From the NCBI GenBank assembly GCA_033558025.1, contig JAUCEF010000009.1, positions 3,625,045 through 3,689,044 of the forward strand: 64,000 nucleotides of DNA. Direction: 5' to 3'. The DNA comes from Phytophthora sp. 'mugwort' (Eukaryota; Oomycota; Peronosporomycetes; Peronosporales; Peronosporaceae). The stretch's first letter is position 1, and each line of letters begins with the position of its first letter. Positions 1 to 10,448 of the stretch are shown here, piece by piece. Both the position numbers and the translations under genes were made by a program. Below the pieces are notes generated by a model that was not told the DNA's origin, did not search any database, and saw only the letters and a program-made list of their open reading frames with translations.

Positions 1-11
1 CACAGACGAAG

Positions 12-1315
12 TCACCGCCGTGACGCGAGCGATTCATAGTCGGGCCCGCGTGATAACGCATCGGCCAAGACGTTCTGCTTGCCAGGCTTGTACTTCACCT
101 CGAAGTTGTACTCCGCAAAGAAGGAGAGCCAACGGGCCATTCTCTGAGAGAGATGAGGCGACTGCGTCGCAGTGCGTAGCGACGCATGATCACTGTAGAT
201 CACAAGCGGCTTTGAGCTGAGCAGGTGACCCCCGAATTTGACGAGCGCATACTTCATCGCAAGTAGCTCTTTGCCATGAATTGGATAGTTCTTCTCAGCG
301 GCCTTAAGCTAGCGAAATTCAAACGCGACCACGCGTTCACGCCCTTCAGCTTCTGCTTGCAACAAAGCACTGTCGATGGAAACGTACGACGCGTCACAGA
401 CGACACTGAAGGACGATCGGGATCTGGCAGGGCTAGGATCGGGGCCTGAAGGAGACTCTCCTTAACGGCTTCAAATACCGCTTGATGTCCAGTGTCCCAA
501 CACCAGCCCACATCCTTTTTAAGGAAATTAGACAGTGGCCTTGCCACCTTAGCATAGTTCTTGCTGTACTTTTGCAAGTAATTGGCCAGGCCAAACCACT
601 TCCGTAAGTATTGCTGGTTCTTTGGAACCGGTCAGTTTACAATGACCTTGACCTTAGCGGGACCCGCTCGAAGGTTCCACTTCCCAATGAAGCATCCCAG
701 AAAGGGGATCTCTTTAACGCCGAAGACACACTTGTCAATGATGGCATACAACTTGTGTGTGCGCATGCACTCGAGCACCGCTCGCAGATGCTCAATGGGG
801 TTCTTCACATCAGTCTTTTCGTGCTCTGCACGACTGTGGGCGAATATTTCGTCGACGTATGTCTGAGCATAAGCCCTGTGGGGCCTGAACAGATAGCGTC
901 ACAAGACGACTGAACATCGCAGGCGCGTTCGACAGCCTTGGGGCATTACTAGCACGCCCCGAACACACGGCTCGGAGTGCTGACAACTGTAAGCGGTATC
1001 GCTTGCTCTCATGAGCAATTGATAATATCCATCGACCAAGTCGGGGACACTGTACACCGTACACCCCGTCATGTTGTTTTGGAGAACGACCTTTCTAGGA
1101 ATAGGCGTCTGCGCCGGAATGGTGGCCGCGTTGAGCTTATTAAAAGCATGAACGATTCACCACTTGCCATTCGGCTTTCTGAACAGAACGTAGGCGTTGA
1201 GTGTGGAGACTTGCTCTCGCGCACCATACCCGCCCCGTGCTTAGCACGGAAGAACGCGTCAATGACGTCACACTGTTCTCGTGGCAACGGCCACTGCCTA
1301 TCAAGCAGTATTTAG
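12..1315 (-). pseudogene. Gypsy reverse transcriptase and RNase H, frameshifted
   Basis: This would be the polymerase part of a Gypsy Pol polyprotein, copying element RNA into DNA in virus-like particles. Several minus-strand frames join up: finger and palm around 1290-810, connection around 577-254, RNase H at 257-12. RNase H shows VIYSDHASLRTATQSPHLSQ and ends with the typical LADALSR. The palm motif that should be Y-x-D-D reads YVDE near 850, losing one catalytic aspartate. At least four frameshifts separate the pieces. The family call is secure; activity is excluded. Confidence 0.8.
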
Positions 1316-1727
1316 CAACAGGAACCAGGTCAATCTCATGATGTACACCTCGATCCGGAGGTAGCCTCGTGGGAGGTTCTTTCGAGACCACGTCTTGATA
1401 CTCCTTTACCAAAAAGTAGTATGGATCGGAGGGGTCCTTGAGGATCGAGGATCCTGCCCGCGCATTCAGCGCTATCTTGGTGTCCGCAAGGACTGCTTTA
1501 TCCAAAAGCGACGACGAGTTTAACTCCTCCTCAGGTCGTAGAATGACCAATCCGGCTAACTCGCCGGCCTTCAAGGCGTCGCCGAACGCGGCAAAGGACA
1601 TCTCGTCCAGCTCCAACAGAGCGACACATTCAGTGCTACAAGTTCGTATACTCCGATGTCCAGCACATTGGCCGGCTCGGTCCAGTGCCCGCGTCAAAAG
1701 CGCTTTTGCTTCTTAGCAGAGGTGGGT

Positions 1728-2081
1728 TCATGACTCACCAAAGCTCCACCAGGAGTAAAGCGCGTTGCAACGTCTTCGACCTCCAATCAATCCATGGCTC
1801 ATGGCGTTCCGGCCATGCCATATCCAGGATGAGGTCGTACCTCGAATCAGCTCCAGGACCAGACAGCGTTCCACGCTATCAAAATCGAGAAACTTCACGC
1901 CCAGGTTCACAGGAACCTTAGGCACCGTGACACGGGTCCCCGTCGCTAGGCGAACAATGATGATGTCACTCCTGCGCTCCCTGGGCGCCTCAGCGTACTG
2001 CTGACTTCCTTCCATCGTGAAGCGTCGAGCGTAGTTGCTCGACGCTCCAAAATCGATCAAGATTGATCCCTGGCTTCTCAA
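1728..2081 (-). pseudogene. Gypsy aspartic protease fragment
   Basis: The minus-strand frame reads ILIDFGASSNYARR near its start, which fits the retroviral-type protease active site D-S/T-G-A except that the second position is Phe. That substitution should abolish catalysis. The following stretch (VTVPKVPVNLGVKFLDFDSV, then LVLELIRGTTSSWI) matches the beta-rich body and the flap-to-C-terminal part seen in the protease of the paired Gypsy elements. It lies between gag and reverse transcriptase, as expected. Confidence 0.7.
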
Positions 2082-2629
2082 AGCCCTTCATCCTTCGCCT
2101 CAGCGACGAGCAAGCCCGGCTTGTATACACGTTCCGTATTAGAGAGTACGGCTCTCTCCGGGGCTGGGCTCTGTTGACCTCCACCTCCAAGAGGCTAAAA
2201 AGAACTCAGTTCTTCCCCAGCAGGGCGCCCCGCGCCTACTGAGTGTCGCCATTTCCCCGCGACGAGCCGATGGCTTGGCTCGATGCAGATCGAAAGCTCA
2301 TAGGAGCTTGACGCGACCTGCGCGACGGGCAGGTTGCCTTCAACAATGGGTGGTGCTTCGGCAGATGAAGTACCGACGAACTTCCGCATCTTCAGCGTAG
2401 CTGGGGGGCCATAGGAACCGGTCTGCCGGGCGGAGTAGCGTTAACAACGTCCCAGCCAAGTCGAGACGACTTGAAGTTGAACTCGGCGTTCAACACCACT
2501 CTCACGGCCTCTTCAAAAGAGGAAGGGTGAGTGCGGAAGACTCTGTCTTGGCCACGCCAGTGCGGAGGCCATCCATAAAGACTGTCACAGTCACTGCCTC
2601 TGGCAGAGGATCGGCCGTCATGCCGGCGA

Positions 2630-3206
2630 TCAGAGTTCGCAACTCCTGAACGAAGTCCACCAAGTCCTACTTAATCCTGGGCGGGTACTCAGAAAGCGTG
2701 ACTTCACGCGGTACGCCTGACTAGGCGGAGCAAACACTTGCAAAAGCTGAAGTTTCAGCTCCTCCCAGCTCGGGAAGGCCGCGTGCACCGACCGTGAGTG
2801 CCCATTCTCGTGCTCGGCCACCGAGCTTCGAGATCGCTAGCGCCATGCGCTGTTGCTCAGTACGGAGCATGGTCGATCCCATCGCCATTTCGATCTCGCG
2901 GATCCACAACATGAGGTTCTCCCTCTCCTTTCCTTCGAAAGTCTTGACGCTCACGATGAGCGGTTTAGACCGGGAGGACCCATCCCGCGCTGTCGTCGAC
3001 ATCGTAGCAGACGCAGACATCCTCTGCTGGAGGTGCTCCAACAGAGCATTCTGGAGCTTGAGAATGCTTCCAGACGCGTTCACCGCGTCCGGTCCTTGCG
3101 AAGCAAGATGCGTTATGCCCTCAGGGCCGAGAAAAGACATAAGCTTTTTCAGCGCGTCTTGCTGGCTCTGGGACAGGTTAGAAAACGCTGTCTGCTCCAT
3201 CCTCAC
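2630..3206 (-). pseudogene. Gypsy gag capsid-like fragment
   Basis: A 161-residue minus-strand frame (3206-2721), starting at an ATG, is followed by a shifted frame to 2630. It contains [14 protein letters not shown] and [10 protein letters not shown], a pattern of the retrotransposon gag capsid domain. The related elements to the right have LHFWVREVELAMDA and LSGRAMSWAY at the same place. No zinc knuckle could be read downstream. The reading frame starts about 50 bases inside the element from the 5' LTR, the normal place for gag. Confidence 0.75.
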
Positions 3207-3257
3207 CGAGGATAGTTTTAAGTCTCAGGTGCGGGATTGACTACATGTGCTACCAGG

Positions 3258-3654
3258 TGCAGCGGGGTGCGTAGCGTAGTGCGTCAGAGGAAGACGTATG
3301 ACTCCCTGAGTCTTAGCTGTGGTTATCCTAACCCCTAAAGTCTCCGCAGAGGCTTATATTTCTCTAGTTATACCACTAAAGACCCAAAGAGTCAGTATAC
3401 CTAAACCTAGGACGATACTCTCATTGATGCTAAAACCGAACTGCTATTTGTTTGCTTATCTGCGGCAAAGGCGCCTGTGGTGTAAATGTATGGCTCTAAC
3501 TATCTAATATAGTTTAACCTAGTCAAATGCATATCGAGTGGCTCTGTGGCCACGTACTGAAATCGTGTAATCTACGTGGTGCCAAGTACCACTTACTGTA
3601 AGGTGACACGTAGCATGGTTACGCTTCGTGTTACATTCGTGTAACCCCGTTTCA
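3258..3654 (-). repeat. Probable 5' LTR of the truncated Gypsy element
   Basis: The inner boundary is well placed, because the minus-strand primer-binding area ends at 3258 and the LTR ends in CA. The outer boundary is inferred: the minus strand at 3654 reads TGAAACGGGGTTACACG, much like TGTAACGGGGTTACATG that opens the LTRs of the paired Gypsy elements. The interior shows little similarity to those LTRs, so the outer limit is uncertain. No partner LTR is in the window to confirm it. Confidence 0.45.
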
Positions 3655-3826
3655 GCGGCCCTGTAGGCATCGTGCAGCAGCATCGTGGCCGGTATAATGC
3701 AACGCAACGGTAGTTTGCTGAGCGCGAGGAGCCACGATGGGCTTGTGGCAGGCTCGTGGCACACCGTGTCGGCTAGCCTCGTGGCGCCTCCGTGGTCCTT
3801 CTATAGTCCGCCTAGGGCTAATAACC
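3655..3826 (-). mobile_element. Stub of a Copia-type element next to its 5' LTR
   Basis: On the minus strand, directly after the LTR ending TTTTAACA, the sequence reads GGTTATTAGCCC. The Copia element at 57582-62330 has GGTTATGAGCCC at exactly this place, so this looks like a primer-binding site and the first bases of an internal region. The stub is only about 170 bases and ends where the neighbouring Gypsy LTR begins, so the rest has been lost. A short open frame here resembles nothing I know. Confidence 0.45.
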
Positions 3827-4101
3827 TGTTAAAATTAGAGGATTAGCAGTGGAATAGGATATAGGAAGGTTAGAGCGAAGGCATAATAATATATAGCAAG
3901 CGTAAGTGTAGGGCCCAAAGGCGCTTGTGTATTGGAGTCGGGAAAAGTGGAAGTAAGGACGTAGGAGTCCTGAGCGGAAGGTGGAGAGTTGTCTCCAGCA
4001 ACCACTCCAAATCATGTACATTATACTGTACCCTATCGTGTCTACGTCTGTTAGTACATATGTCATGCATAAAATGTACGTCCGAAATGTATACTTTGAC
4101 A
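3827..4101 (-). repeat. Copia-type LTR, copy 1 of a head-to-head pair
   Basis: On the minus strand it starts TGTCAAAGTATACATTTCGG and ends CTAATTTTAACA. About 245 bases (3850-4092) match 5394-5646 in inverted orientation with small differences. The TG..CA ends and adjoining primer-binding-like sequence favour an LTR over a terminal inverted repeat of one DNA transposon. Inverted-repeat ends of a single 1.8 kb element remain the alternative. Confidence 0.55.
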
Positions 4102-5393
4102 AACCTCATATGCATATGGGGCTAGGTTTCTAAAACGGAGTTCTCATACTGAAATGCATCGTATTTAAATGAATCTTACTTGTCTTGCGCTTTTTATGCG
4201 GGCACACAACACATTCGCAGGAAAGCAAGGAGAACAGTTAATGGAATCGCCGTACTAACTGAGCCGCAAACGCGCGTGAGGGCATAGACGGGATCTGGCA
4301 AGCGAGACGGTAAGTACTACAACTCGGTGCTCTGTGGTTCTTCACATTGATGTATATCTCGTACATGACGTTTACTTTATGAACTAACACGCAGGCGGCG
4401 TGGTTACCGCTCGACAACGACTGCACTACTAGGCCATGGGTTTCAGTGTATGCCGAGGTAGACGCAAGACCTCGGCGTTATACAAACTATTCGCTGCGTT
4501 TACTGTGTATTACTAACGTGTAGCTTACGCGCCCGGCGCGGACCTCCTTGCCGGGGTCGGCGCATTCGCGATCGCAGATAATAATGAAGTGGTTGGCTTT
4601 TCTACACGTAGTGTCCTGCCAGCTTTGTTTGCAACTTGCTACCAATCAATCTATGCTAGCTTCGGTACACTACTGCAACTCAAGCTCTGCCCTTATAACA
4701 GGAAATAGTTGAACTATCCACTTAAGAGTGATCTGGTTCGCCAGATTACTGTGGAACTTATAACAAAGTGGCCGTTACAACAGGTGAATGTCGGTATATA
4801 AATTTTAAACAAACCTACGAGGCCTAGTCGAAACAATATAGCTGTGTTGTGTGAACTTCACCAACAATTAATTTGGGAGTCAACATACTCTTGGCTAGTA
4901 TCATAAACGAGAAAAACATACTCGAATGGACACTAGGGAGGAAGAAAAAAACATAGAGAAATGTGATCCAGCACTCTAGATGAGAAAGTTGTGTTTTAAC
5001 AAATGACATTGCACTGCTGTTGTCCTTTTGTTTTTACAAATACAGTTATAAATTTGCTATGCAGCTAAGGTTTATCAGTCACCAATTACATTGTATTGAA
5101 TATGCACAATACTTTCAGCTATTTGTTCATTTTTAAACATCTCATCACTGTAAACGCTATCAATAATAATTGTGCTAAAGTAAAAATCAAACAGAGTAAT
5201 TTGTAAGAATAAATAAAACTGACCTAAAAGGTAGAACATACGGAAAACAGGTTTATCCTTAAAGGTTTCCCGAGTATCCATCCACAACACTCAAAACGCT
5301 CAAAACATTAATACAAGAGGTGCACTGGATTTCCTTCACGAAGGTTTTTCCGTAAAAACACAACGTAAACGCACATTCCCCAATGTGGGAGGC
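4102..5393. other. AT-rich spacer, no gene seen
   Basis: Only short frames without recognisable motifs occur. Two short stretches (around 4690-4710 and 4765-4800) repeat the motif found at the end of the right-hand LTR (GCCGTTATAACAGG and ATGTCGGTAT), so old LTR fragments are probably present. Nothing else stands out. Confidence 0.5.
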
Positions 5394-5685
5394 TGTCACC
5401 ATATACATTTCGGACGTACATTTTATGCATGACATATGTACTAACAGACGTAGACACGATAGGGTACAGTATAATGTACATGATTTGGAGTGGTTGGTGG
5501 AGACAACTCTCACCTTCCGCTCAGGACTCCTACGTCCTCACTTTTACTTTTCCCGACTCCAATACACAAGCGCCTTCGGGCCCTACACTTACTCTTACTA
5601 TATATTATTAGCGTTTCCACTCTAACCTTCCTATATCCTATTCCTTTGCAAATCCTTCTACTTTAGCAAGATTGCCGTTATAACA
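5394..5685 (+). repeat. Copia-type LTR, copy 2 of a head-to-head pair
   Basis: It starts TGTCACCATATACATTTCGG and matches 3850-4092 in inverted orientation up to about 5646 (CCTATATCCTATTCC). The last 40 bases differ and end TTATAACA followed by GGAAAATGTCGG. A similar junction occurs at about 4770-4790. It may be a solo LTR; no coding sequence follows. Confidence 0.5.
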
Positions 5686-6704
5686 GGAAAATGTCGGTAT
5701 GAACGTAGTGCAAGCAACACCGATATTTTGCAATCAAATTTCTGTCGTCTCGTGGTGCAAAACCGTGCGGGCAGAGCGTGCATGACCCTGTAAAAAGAAC
5801 GCTACGATGCTACCAAGAGTCATGCTACACAACCGTAAAACGTAGAGGGTTCCCATGGTGCCGTGATCCATAATATTAATAATTCTGAGAAATATATCCA
5901 TAATAACTATTCCATAATTAAGTTTCGATGCAATTGATTCCCCAACAACCACATAATATTATTCCCTAATTATTGTGTTCAATCACCTGCCTCCATAATT
6001 TAATGGCAGTCACTATAGCAGCCTCCAGCTTGGCTTGGAGCTGAGTATAGTGGTCTAAATATTATCACCCTATTTAGACTAATCACTTGCCTCTTAACCC
6101 TAGGTATTTGACCAATCACAGCCGTAACGGCGTGCAACTCCAGCTTGACTTGACTCAGTATAGTAGTCAGACTGTCATTACCACCTATTACACTAATCAC
6201 AAATAGGAAATCTAACCAATTACAATCACGCCAAACGGCGTGCAATCCGGTAATTTTTGCAATGCTGATGTAGTACTTGGTAATGTACAACAAGGACATG
6301 TTGCTTGTGATCGTAGAGCAAGAAGTCGTAGCCATAATGCAACACTATTGTACTATTCATTCTGTCCTCGCTCTGCTCTTCATTAATAGCACTACGGCAT
6401 TTTGCTCTTCACTGCCAAAGTGTCAGCAGGCACAGTACGGATCAGCATTCAACGACAGCGGGCCGGTATTGTAGCCTGCACTGACTACCGTACTCGCTCG
6501 GCGTTATTTCTGTCATCGCCTGCGTGGAAGCCCTTAACAATGGTGCGTTCTGGCCCGACCTTAGTTTGACCTACACCCCGTTCTCGCCGGATTTTCCTGT
6601 AAGGTACACACGTCTCGAGAAAGAAAATGGTAGAATTCTCCAACCAATATTAAAAACACCATATCCTATCTTGGCCACCAACCGACATAGGAAGGGCCAT
6701 CCTT
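5686..6704. other. Intergenic stretch with imperfect short repeats
   Basis: No convincing gene. Between 6000 and 6250 a unit with CTCCAGCTTG, AGTATAGT(G/A)GTC and ACGGCGTGCAA recurs two to three times in degraded form. The sequence then runs directly into the left Gypsy LTR. An 82-residue plus-strand frame at 6524-6772 crosses into that LTR and is not supported. Confidence 0.4.
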
Positions 6705-7056
6705 TGTGGCGAGGCACACAACACCTTGCGCACAGGAATTTTACTTCCGGAGAGTATAAAAACTCTCAGTGAGCGGGAGTTCACAAGTCCCTGGTCCGAG
6801 GGGACTGTTACCAAATTAGGTAGATAAAACACTGAATATATTTATAGGTATTCACCTTTAATGTGTCTATTTACTAACTATGAGTCACCTATAAAGTACC
6901 CTAGATGTTATCCTATTGGGTGGTTCTGAGGTATTTGTACCATATGTGTGGTACCCATTCGTGACGTTATTACCAATGATGTTGGCCACATCACTGGGGT
7001 ACTTGGATACACCATTCTGAAGAGTGACTTGGCACTCTTCATGTAACCCCGTAACA
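6705..7056 (-). repeat. 3' LTR of left Gypsy element
   Basis: On the plus strand it runs from TGTGGCGAGGCAC to CCCCGTAACA. On the minus strand it follows a polypurine tract (AAGTGGGGGAGGA). It shares the family core, including the palindromic GGTACCACACATATGGTAC region, with the 5' LTR at 15069-15415. It differs at many positions and small indels from that LTR and from the right element's 3' LTR, in contrast with the near-identity of the element interiors. Confidence 0.8.
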
Positions 7057-7173
7057 TCCTCCCCCACTTAGGTTCGGTTTACCGATCATCCAGGGCGAAT
7101 GAAAGGAAATCGCCGCCTTTCACTCTCCAAGTCAAAACACATCGACTTCGCTGCGGTTAGTTTCTGCAGCCGG

Positions 7174-7183
7174 CTCATTTCCG
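7174..7183 (+). promoter_or_regulatory. Inr-like motif upstream of the antisense ORF
   Basis: CTCATTTCCG fits the first part of the oomycete initiator consensus (YTCATTYYNCAWTTT) but not the 3' half. It lies 61 bases upstream of the ATG at 7244, a usual distance in oomycete genes. An equivalent copy is at 32543-32534 on the minus strand in the right element. A chance match is possible. Confidence 0.35.
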
Positions 7184-7243
7184 TTGATCCCTAAGCACTT
7201 TCGCGTGCTCTTCTTCTTCTCGGCTTTTACACCAGCCTCAAGC

Positions 7244-9085
7244 ATGGCCAAGACTCGGACTGGAAGCGGTGCGAAAGCGCCTGTCAAGCCTGTTGCTTCC
7301 AAGCAGCAGGCTAAGAGCTCTAAGTCATCTTATAAAGAGTTTGCTTCGAAAGGATCCACTAAGGTGGCATCCAAGGTGATATCCAAGGCGTTTGAACCGC
7401 CTGTGGGGTATCCTGAGCTCCTCGTGGACTATGGGAGGAGGACTCTCCCATACCATGGGGTGACAGTGAAATCCCGCTCGTCAACAGGTCTGACGGCGAC
7501 CCGAGTCAGTCCGATTCGCTTGGGTATCGTACCCCGCTGTCTAGCCACCATGGCGACGATGGCGATGAGCCGAAGACGCTCGAACGTTAGGGGCGCCATG
7601 GCTCACCCAAGGAGGATGAAGAGAAACCCCGTTCTCCGATCAAGAACTTGACGCTCGCGGAGGCGACTGTCTGCGTCGAGGCTGCGACGGTAGCAACCTC
7701 GGAAATCACCCGTAAACGGCGGTCTGCTTCCCGGTCTCCACTCCGTGAAGCGTTGGGGACCATCACTTATACGGATAAGGGCCTCTTTAGCACTTCTCCC
7801 GACCTGTAGGAAGAAGAGGACCAAGTCGACTGAGAGATTCTAACGATCACGACGGGCAGCAGTCGGAATAGCCGGTTGCTCGTCCGAAGGGAGTGGGTGC
7901 CCCGGCGACCCAGTCGCCTGTGAAGAAGTATTCTTCGCCTCTCCGCGGGGGGCCACCGTGCGCACCCGGATACTTCCCTCTGAGGAGTCCCACAGACTGA
8001 TGCCTACATAAATCAGATCCATCCCTCGTGTGCTTCTCGGCGGAAGCGCTTCTAGGGGCGCGTATGAGCGCCACCTGGTGGACAAGCAGCCCCGGCTCAA
8101 ATATAACGTGTGTGCTGCTAGGTGCGCGCCCCTGCAGCCGCACCATATCCCTCTGAAGATTTCACGAGCCGGCGAAAGAATCCAGAGCTCCGGTCGGGAC
8201 TGCGACCTGTGTGGGGCCATCCAGCCGTGATGCCCCCACACTGTGACTCTTCCCAAGCGGCCGAGGCCGTCTTTTGGAAGTGGGCAGCTACATGCTGCTT
8301 AAAAGGACAACTCGAGGTTCTCCGGCAGGATCTCACCCTAGAGACCATCCTGGACCTCCGAGATCTGCGTATTGAGTTTGCCCATGTGGTAGGCAAACGG
8401 CAGCTCTCTCGAGAACTGCAGAAGCATTCCGCTTCTAGCGCTTATATTGAGCGCAGGTATGGTCTCCGACAACACCCCGTTCGGGCAAGAAAGCCCGAAC
8501 TACTTACGAAGCCACCGCCGATTCTGTTCCTAGATCGCGACAGCCTTCGGGCAACTAGCCTGGCGACGTTCAATCGACTCCCAGGAGCACTCAGCCTCCG
8601 AATACCCCCTCTACTTCACGCGGAGCTGGCGCTTCTCATGAACGCGCCGCTCCTGGGTCCTTCGTCGCCGAGTCCTTTCGCTGGAGATTGCGCTTGGGCT
8701 TGGTGGGGACGGGCTGCTGCCGTCCAGGCCGGGAACGCTGGGTCCTTGGGCCGATTTGTGACGACATGAATCGTCCGGCCTATGCCTTGTCGACCCTCGA
8801 AAGACGGGTCATACGAATGACGTGGACGAGATCTTCCAATGTCTGGATGCCTTTGGGCGTCCTTGGACCGAGTCCAACGATAGTTGTCTCTCGTTCGGGA
8901 CCTCCTGCGGCCTGTGTCCCAGGCGGGAGCGACTTCTGCGTACTCCCAGCCGTATCACTATGGCTCATACTCGGCGTATGCAGCCGGGGTTCTTTCGTAT
9001 GGGCCCCTTCCGCGACCTCGCAAGGGACCTGGGCTTTTGGCTCTGGGCCCACTCAGAGGGAAGCGTCGCAGCCTCGCTTTGTAGT
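7244..9085 (+). pseudogene. Antisense ORF of the left Gypsy element, unknown protein
   Basis: It runs on the strand opposite to gag-pol, between integrase and the 3' LTR. From ATG 7244 the product starts lysine-rich (MAKTRTGSGAKAPVKP) and reaches PPVGYPELLVDYG. After one frameshift near 7432 it continues as an acidic stretch (GDDGDEPKTLE) and then LAEATVCVEAATVATSEI. A frame at 8122-8769 has a charged, helix-forming segment (LEVLRQDLTLETILDLRDL). The end is a Tyr/Ser-rich tail (YHYGSYSAYAAG) near 8960. I do not recognise the family. The composition is gag-like or nucleic-acid-binding by inference only. Some plant Gypsy elements of the Ogre/Tat group carry an antisense ORF in the same place. 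Stops and shifts show that this copy is not intact. Confidence 0.4.
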
Positions 9086-10348
9086 GCTGGGGCCTGTGAG
9101 CCCTGTGGATCATGGTACCGCTTCAGACGGCCCATGTAGAACGTTGGGTGGATCGTCATCGACTTAGGCAGGTCAATGGTATATGCCGTACCACGGCTGG
9201 CCAGGACCGCGAAGGGTCCATGAAGCGGTGCTTCAGCTTGTTGCTCCCAACGGAACTTACCGTGGCGAGTGGCAAGTTCCTAGTGTTTAGTAAGACTAAT
9301 CCACCCACTTTAAACACGTTTAGGTTTCCTCTTCCTTGTTTGTCTGAGTACTCCTTTTGTTTGCCCTGTGCCGCTGCCATGGCATCACGGACACGGCTGA
9401 TTACGTTCAGCCTGGTGTCTATAAAATACTTCACTTGTTTCCGCAAGGAAACCGGTCTCATGTTCGAGACCCGGGAGGAAAGCGCTTCCCGAGCCTCTCC
9501 CCACTTAGAACTGAGGAGGGGGTGCTGCCTCGCAAAGTGAGCGGCACCCGTGGATGGCGTAAGCCATTCCGATAGAACGGGGTATACCCGGTCGATGCGT
9601 GAACCGCATTGTTCAGTGCAACTCAACTACTGGCAAATGTTCTGACCAAGTGTGAGAAGCCCCCGCACAGACAGTGCGTAGAGTATCCTCAAGCACTCGG
9701 TTGACACGCTCCGTCTGCCCAGCCGTCTGAGGATGATCGGCAGTGGACATGTGCAGTCTTGTTCCAAGTAGTTGGAACAGCGTCCGCCAGAACGCAGCGG
9801 TAAACCGCGGGTCACGATCCGACACAATTGTCTCCGGCAGACCATGATGGCGGAAAACTCCATCCGGGAACAGCTTCGCAGCGTGTTCCCGGTCTCTGTG
9901 TCTGACCGGTGCAAGACGCACCATCTTGCTCAGACGGCACACGAACACCAAGATGGCGGTGTTTCCGTGGCCGTCGGCGGAGGTTCAAAGATGAAGTCCA
10001 GACTCATTGACTTCCAGCAGTCCACTGGAACGAGCAGGCTCTGCAAAGGAGACGAGGCGTACCCGGCGGGTTCACCCACTGACATTTTTCACATGTCTTC
10101 ACGTACTGTGTGACCCACTTGTACATGTGGGTCCTCCAAACGTACTGAGAGACCGATTGGAAGGTTTTCGCGCGACCCAAGTGACCGCTAGATGGCGCAT
10201 CGTGCGCCTCCTGTAGGATGTCAAACTTGAGATCCGCGTCGCTTGGAACGACTACCCGTGGGGGTTCATGGGGCTCCACTCGATAGTAGAGCAGGCCATC
10301 GACCCAATCGTATCGATGAAGCCGGGCTTCTGACGTGGTGTGAGCCAC
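8965..10348 (-). pseudogene. Gypsy integrase, left element
   Basis: On the minus strand the zinc-binding H-H-C-C domain is at 10348-10004 (two His around SSGHLGRAKT, then CEKCQW). The catalytic core at 9951-9613 has IVSDRDPRF and GQTERVNRVLEDTL, the second Asp and the Glu of the D,D-35-E triad. A C-terminal part at 9626-8965 includes MTIHPTFYMGRLKRYHDPQG. The first Asp (SLDFIF) is present but in another frame. Frameshifts between all parts prevent a continuous protein. No chromodomain was readable. Confidence 0.8.
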
Positions 10349-10448
10349 TCGGTCTTGGCTTCCTTGTCAGCGACCAGGAAACGAACCAGAGGTGCCAGGG
10401 CTTCATCGCCCCAATACGCCATGCGTATCTGATCGGTCGTGGCACGGC

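Larger units (their letters stand above)
1..3257 (-). mobile_element. Ty3/Gypsy LTR retrotransposon, internal region, truncated by window edge
   Basis: Read on the minus strand, fragments appear in the Gypsy order gag (about 3206-2630), protease (about 2081-1990), reverse transcriptase (about 1640-600) and RNase H (577-12). Integrase and the 3' LTR would lie beyond base 1. Coding is broken by many frameshifts, so the copy is dead. The sequence next to the 5' LTR (3243-3257, minus strand CCTGGTAGCACATG) closely resembles the primer-binding area of the paired Gypsy elements further right (TTGGTAGCACTTATAG). This suggests the same lineage and the same primer tRNA. The gag proteins are also recognisably related but clearly a different family. 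Confidence 0.85.

Noticed and set aside
3870..4125. Conserved small proteins repeated at 3818-4125 and 5383-5625
   Set aside because: They are translations of the two LTR copies in several frames without codon bias.
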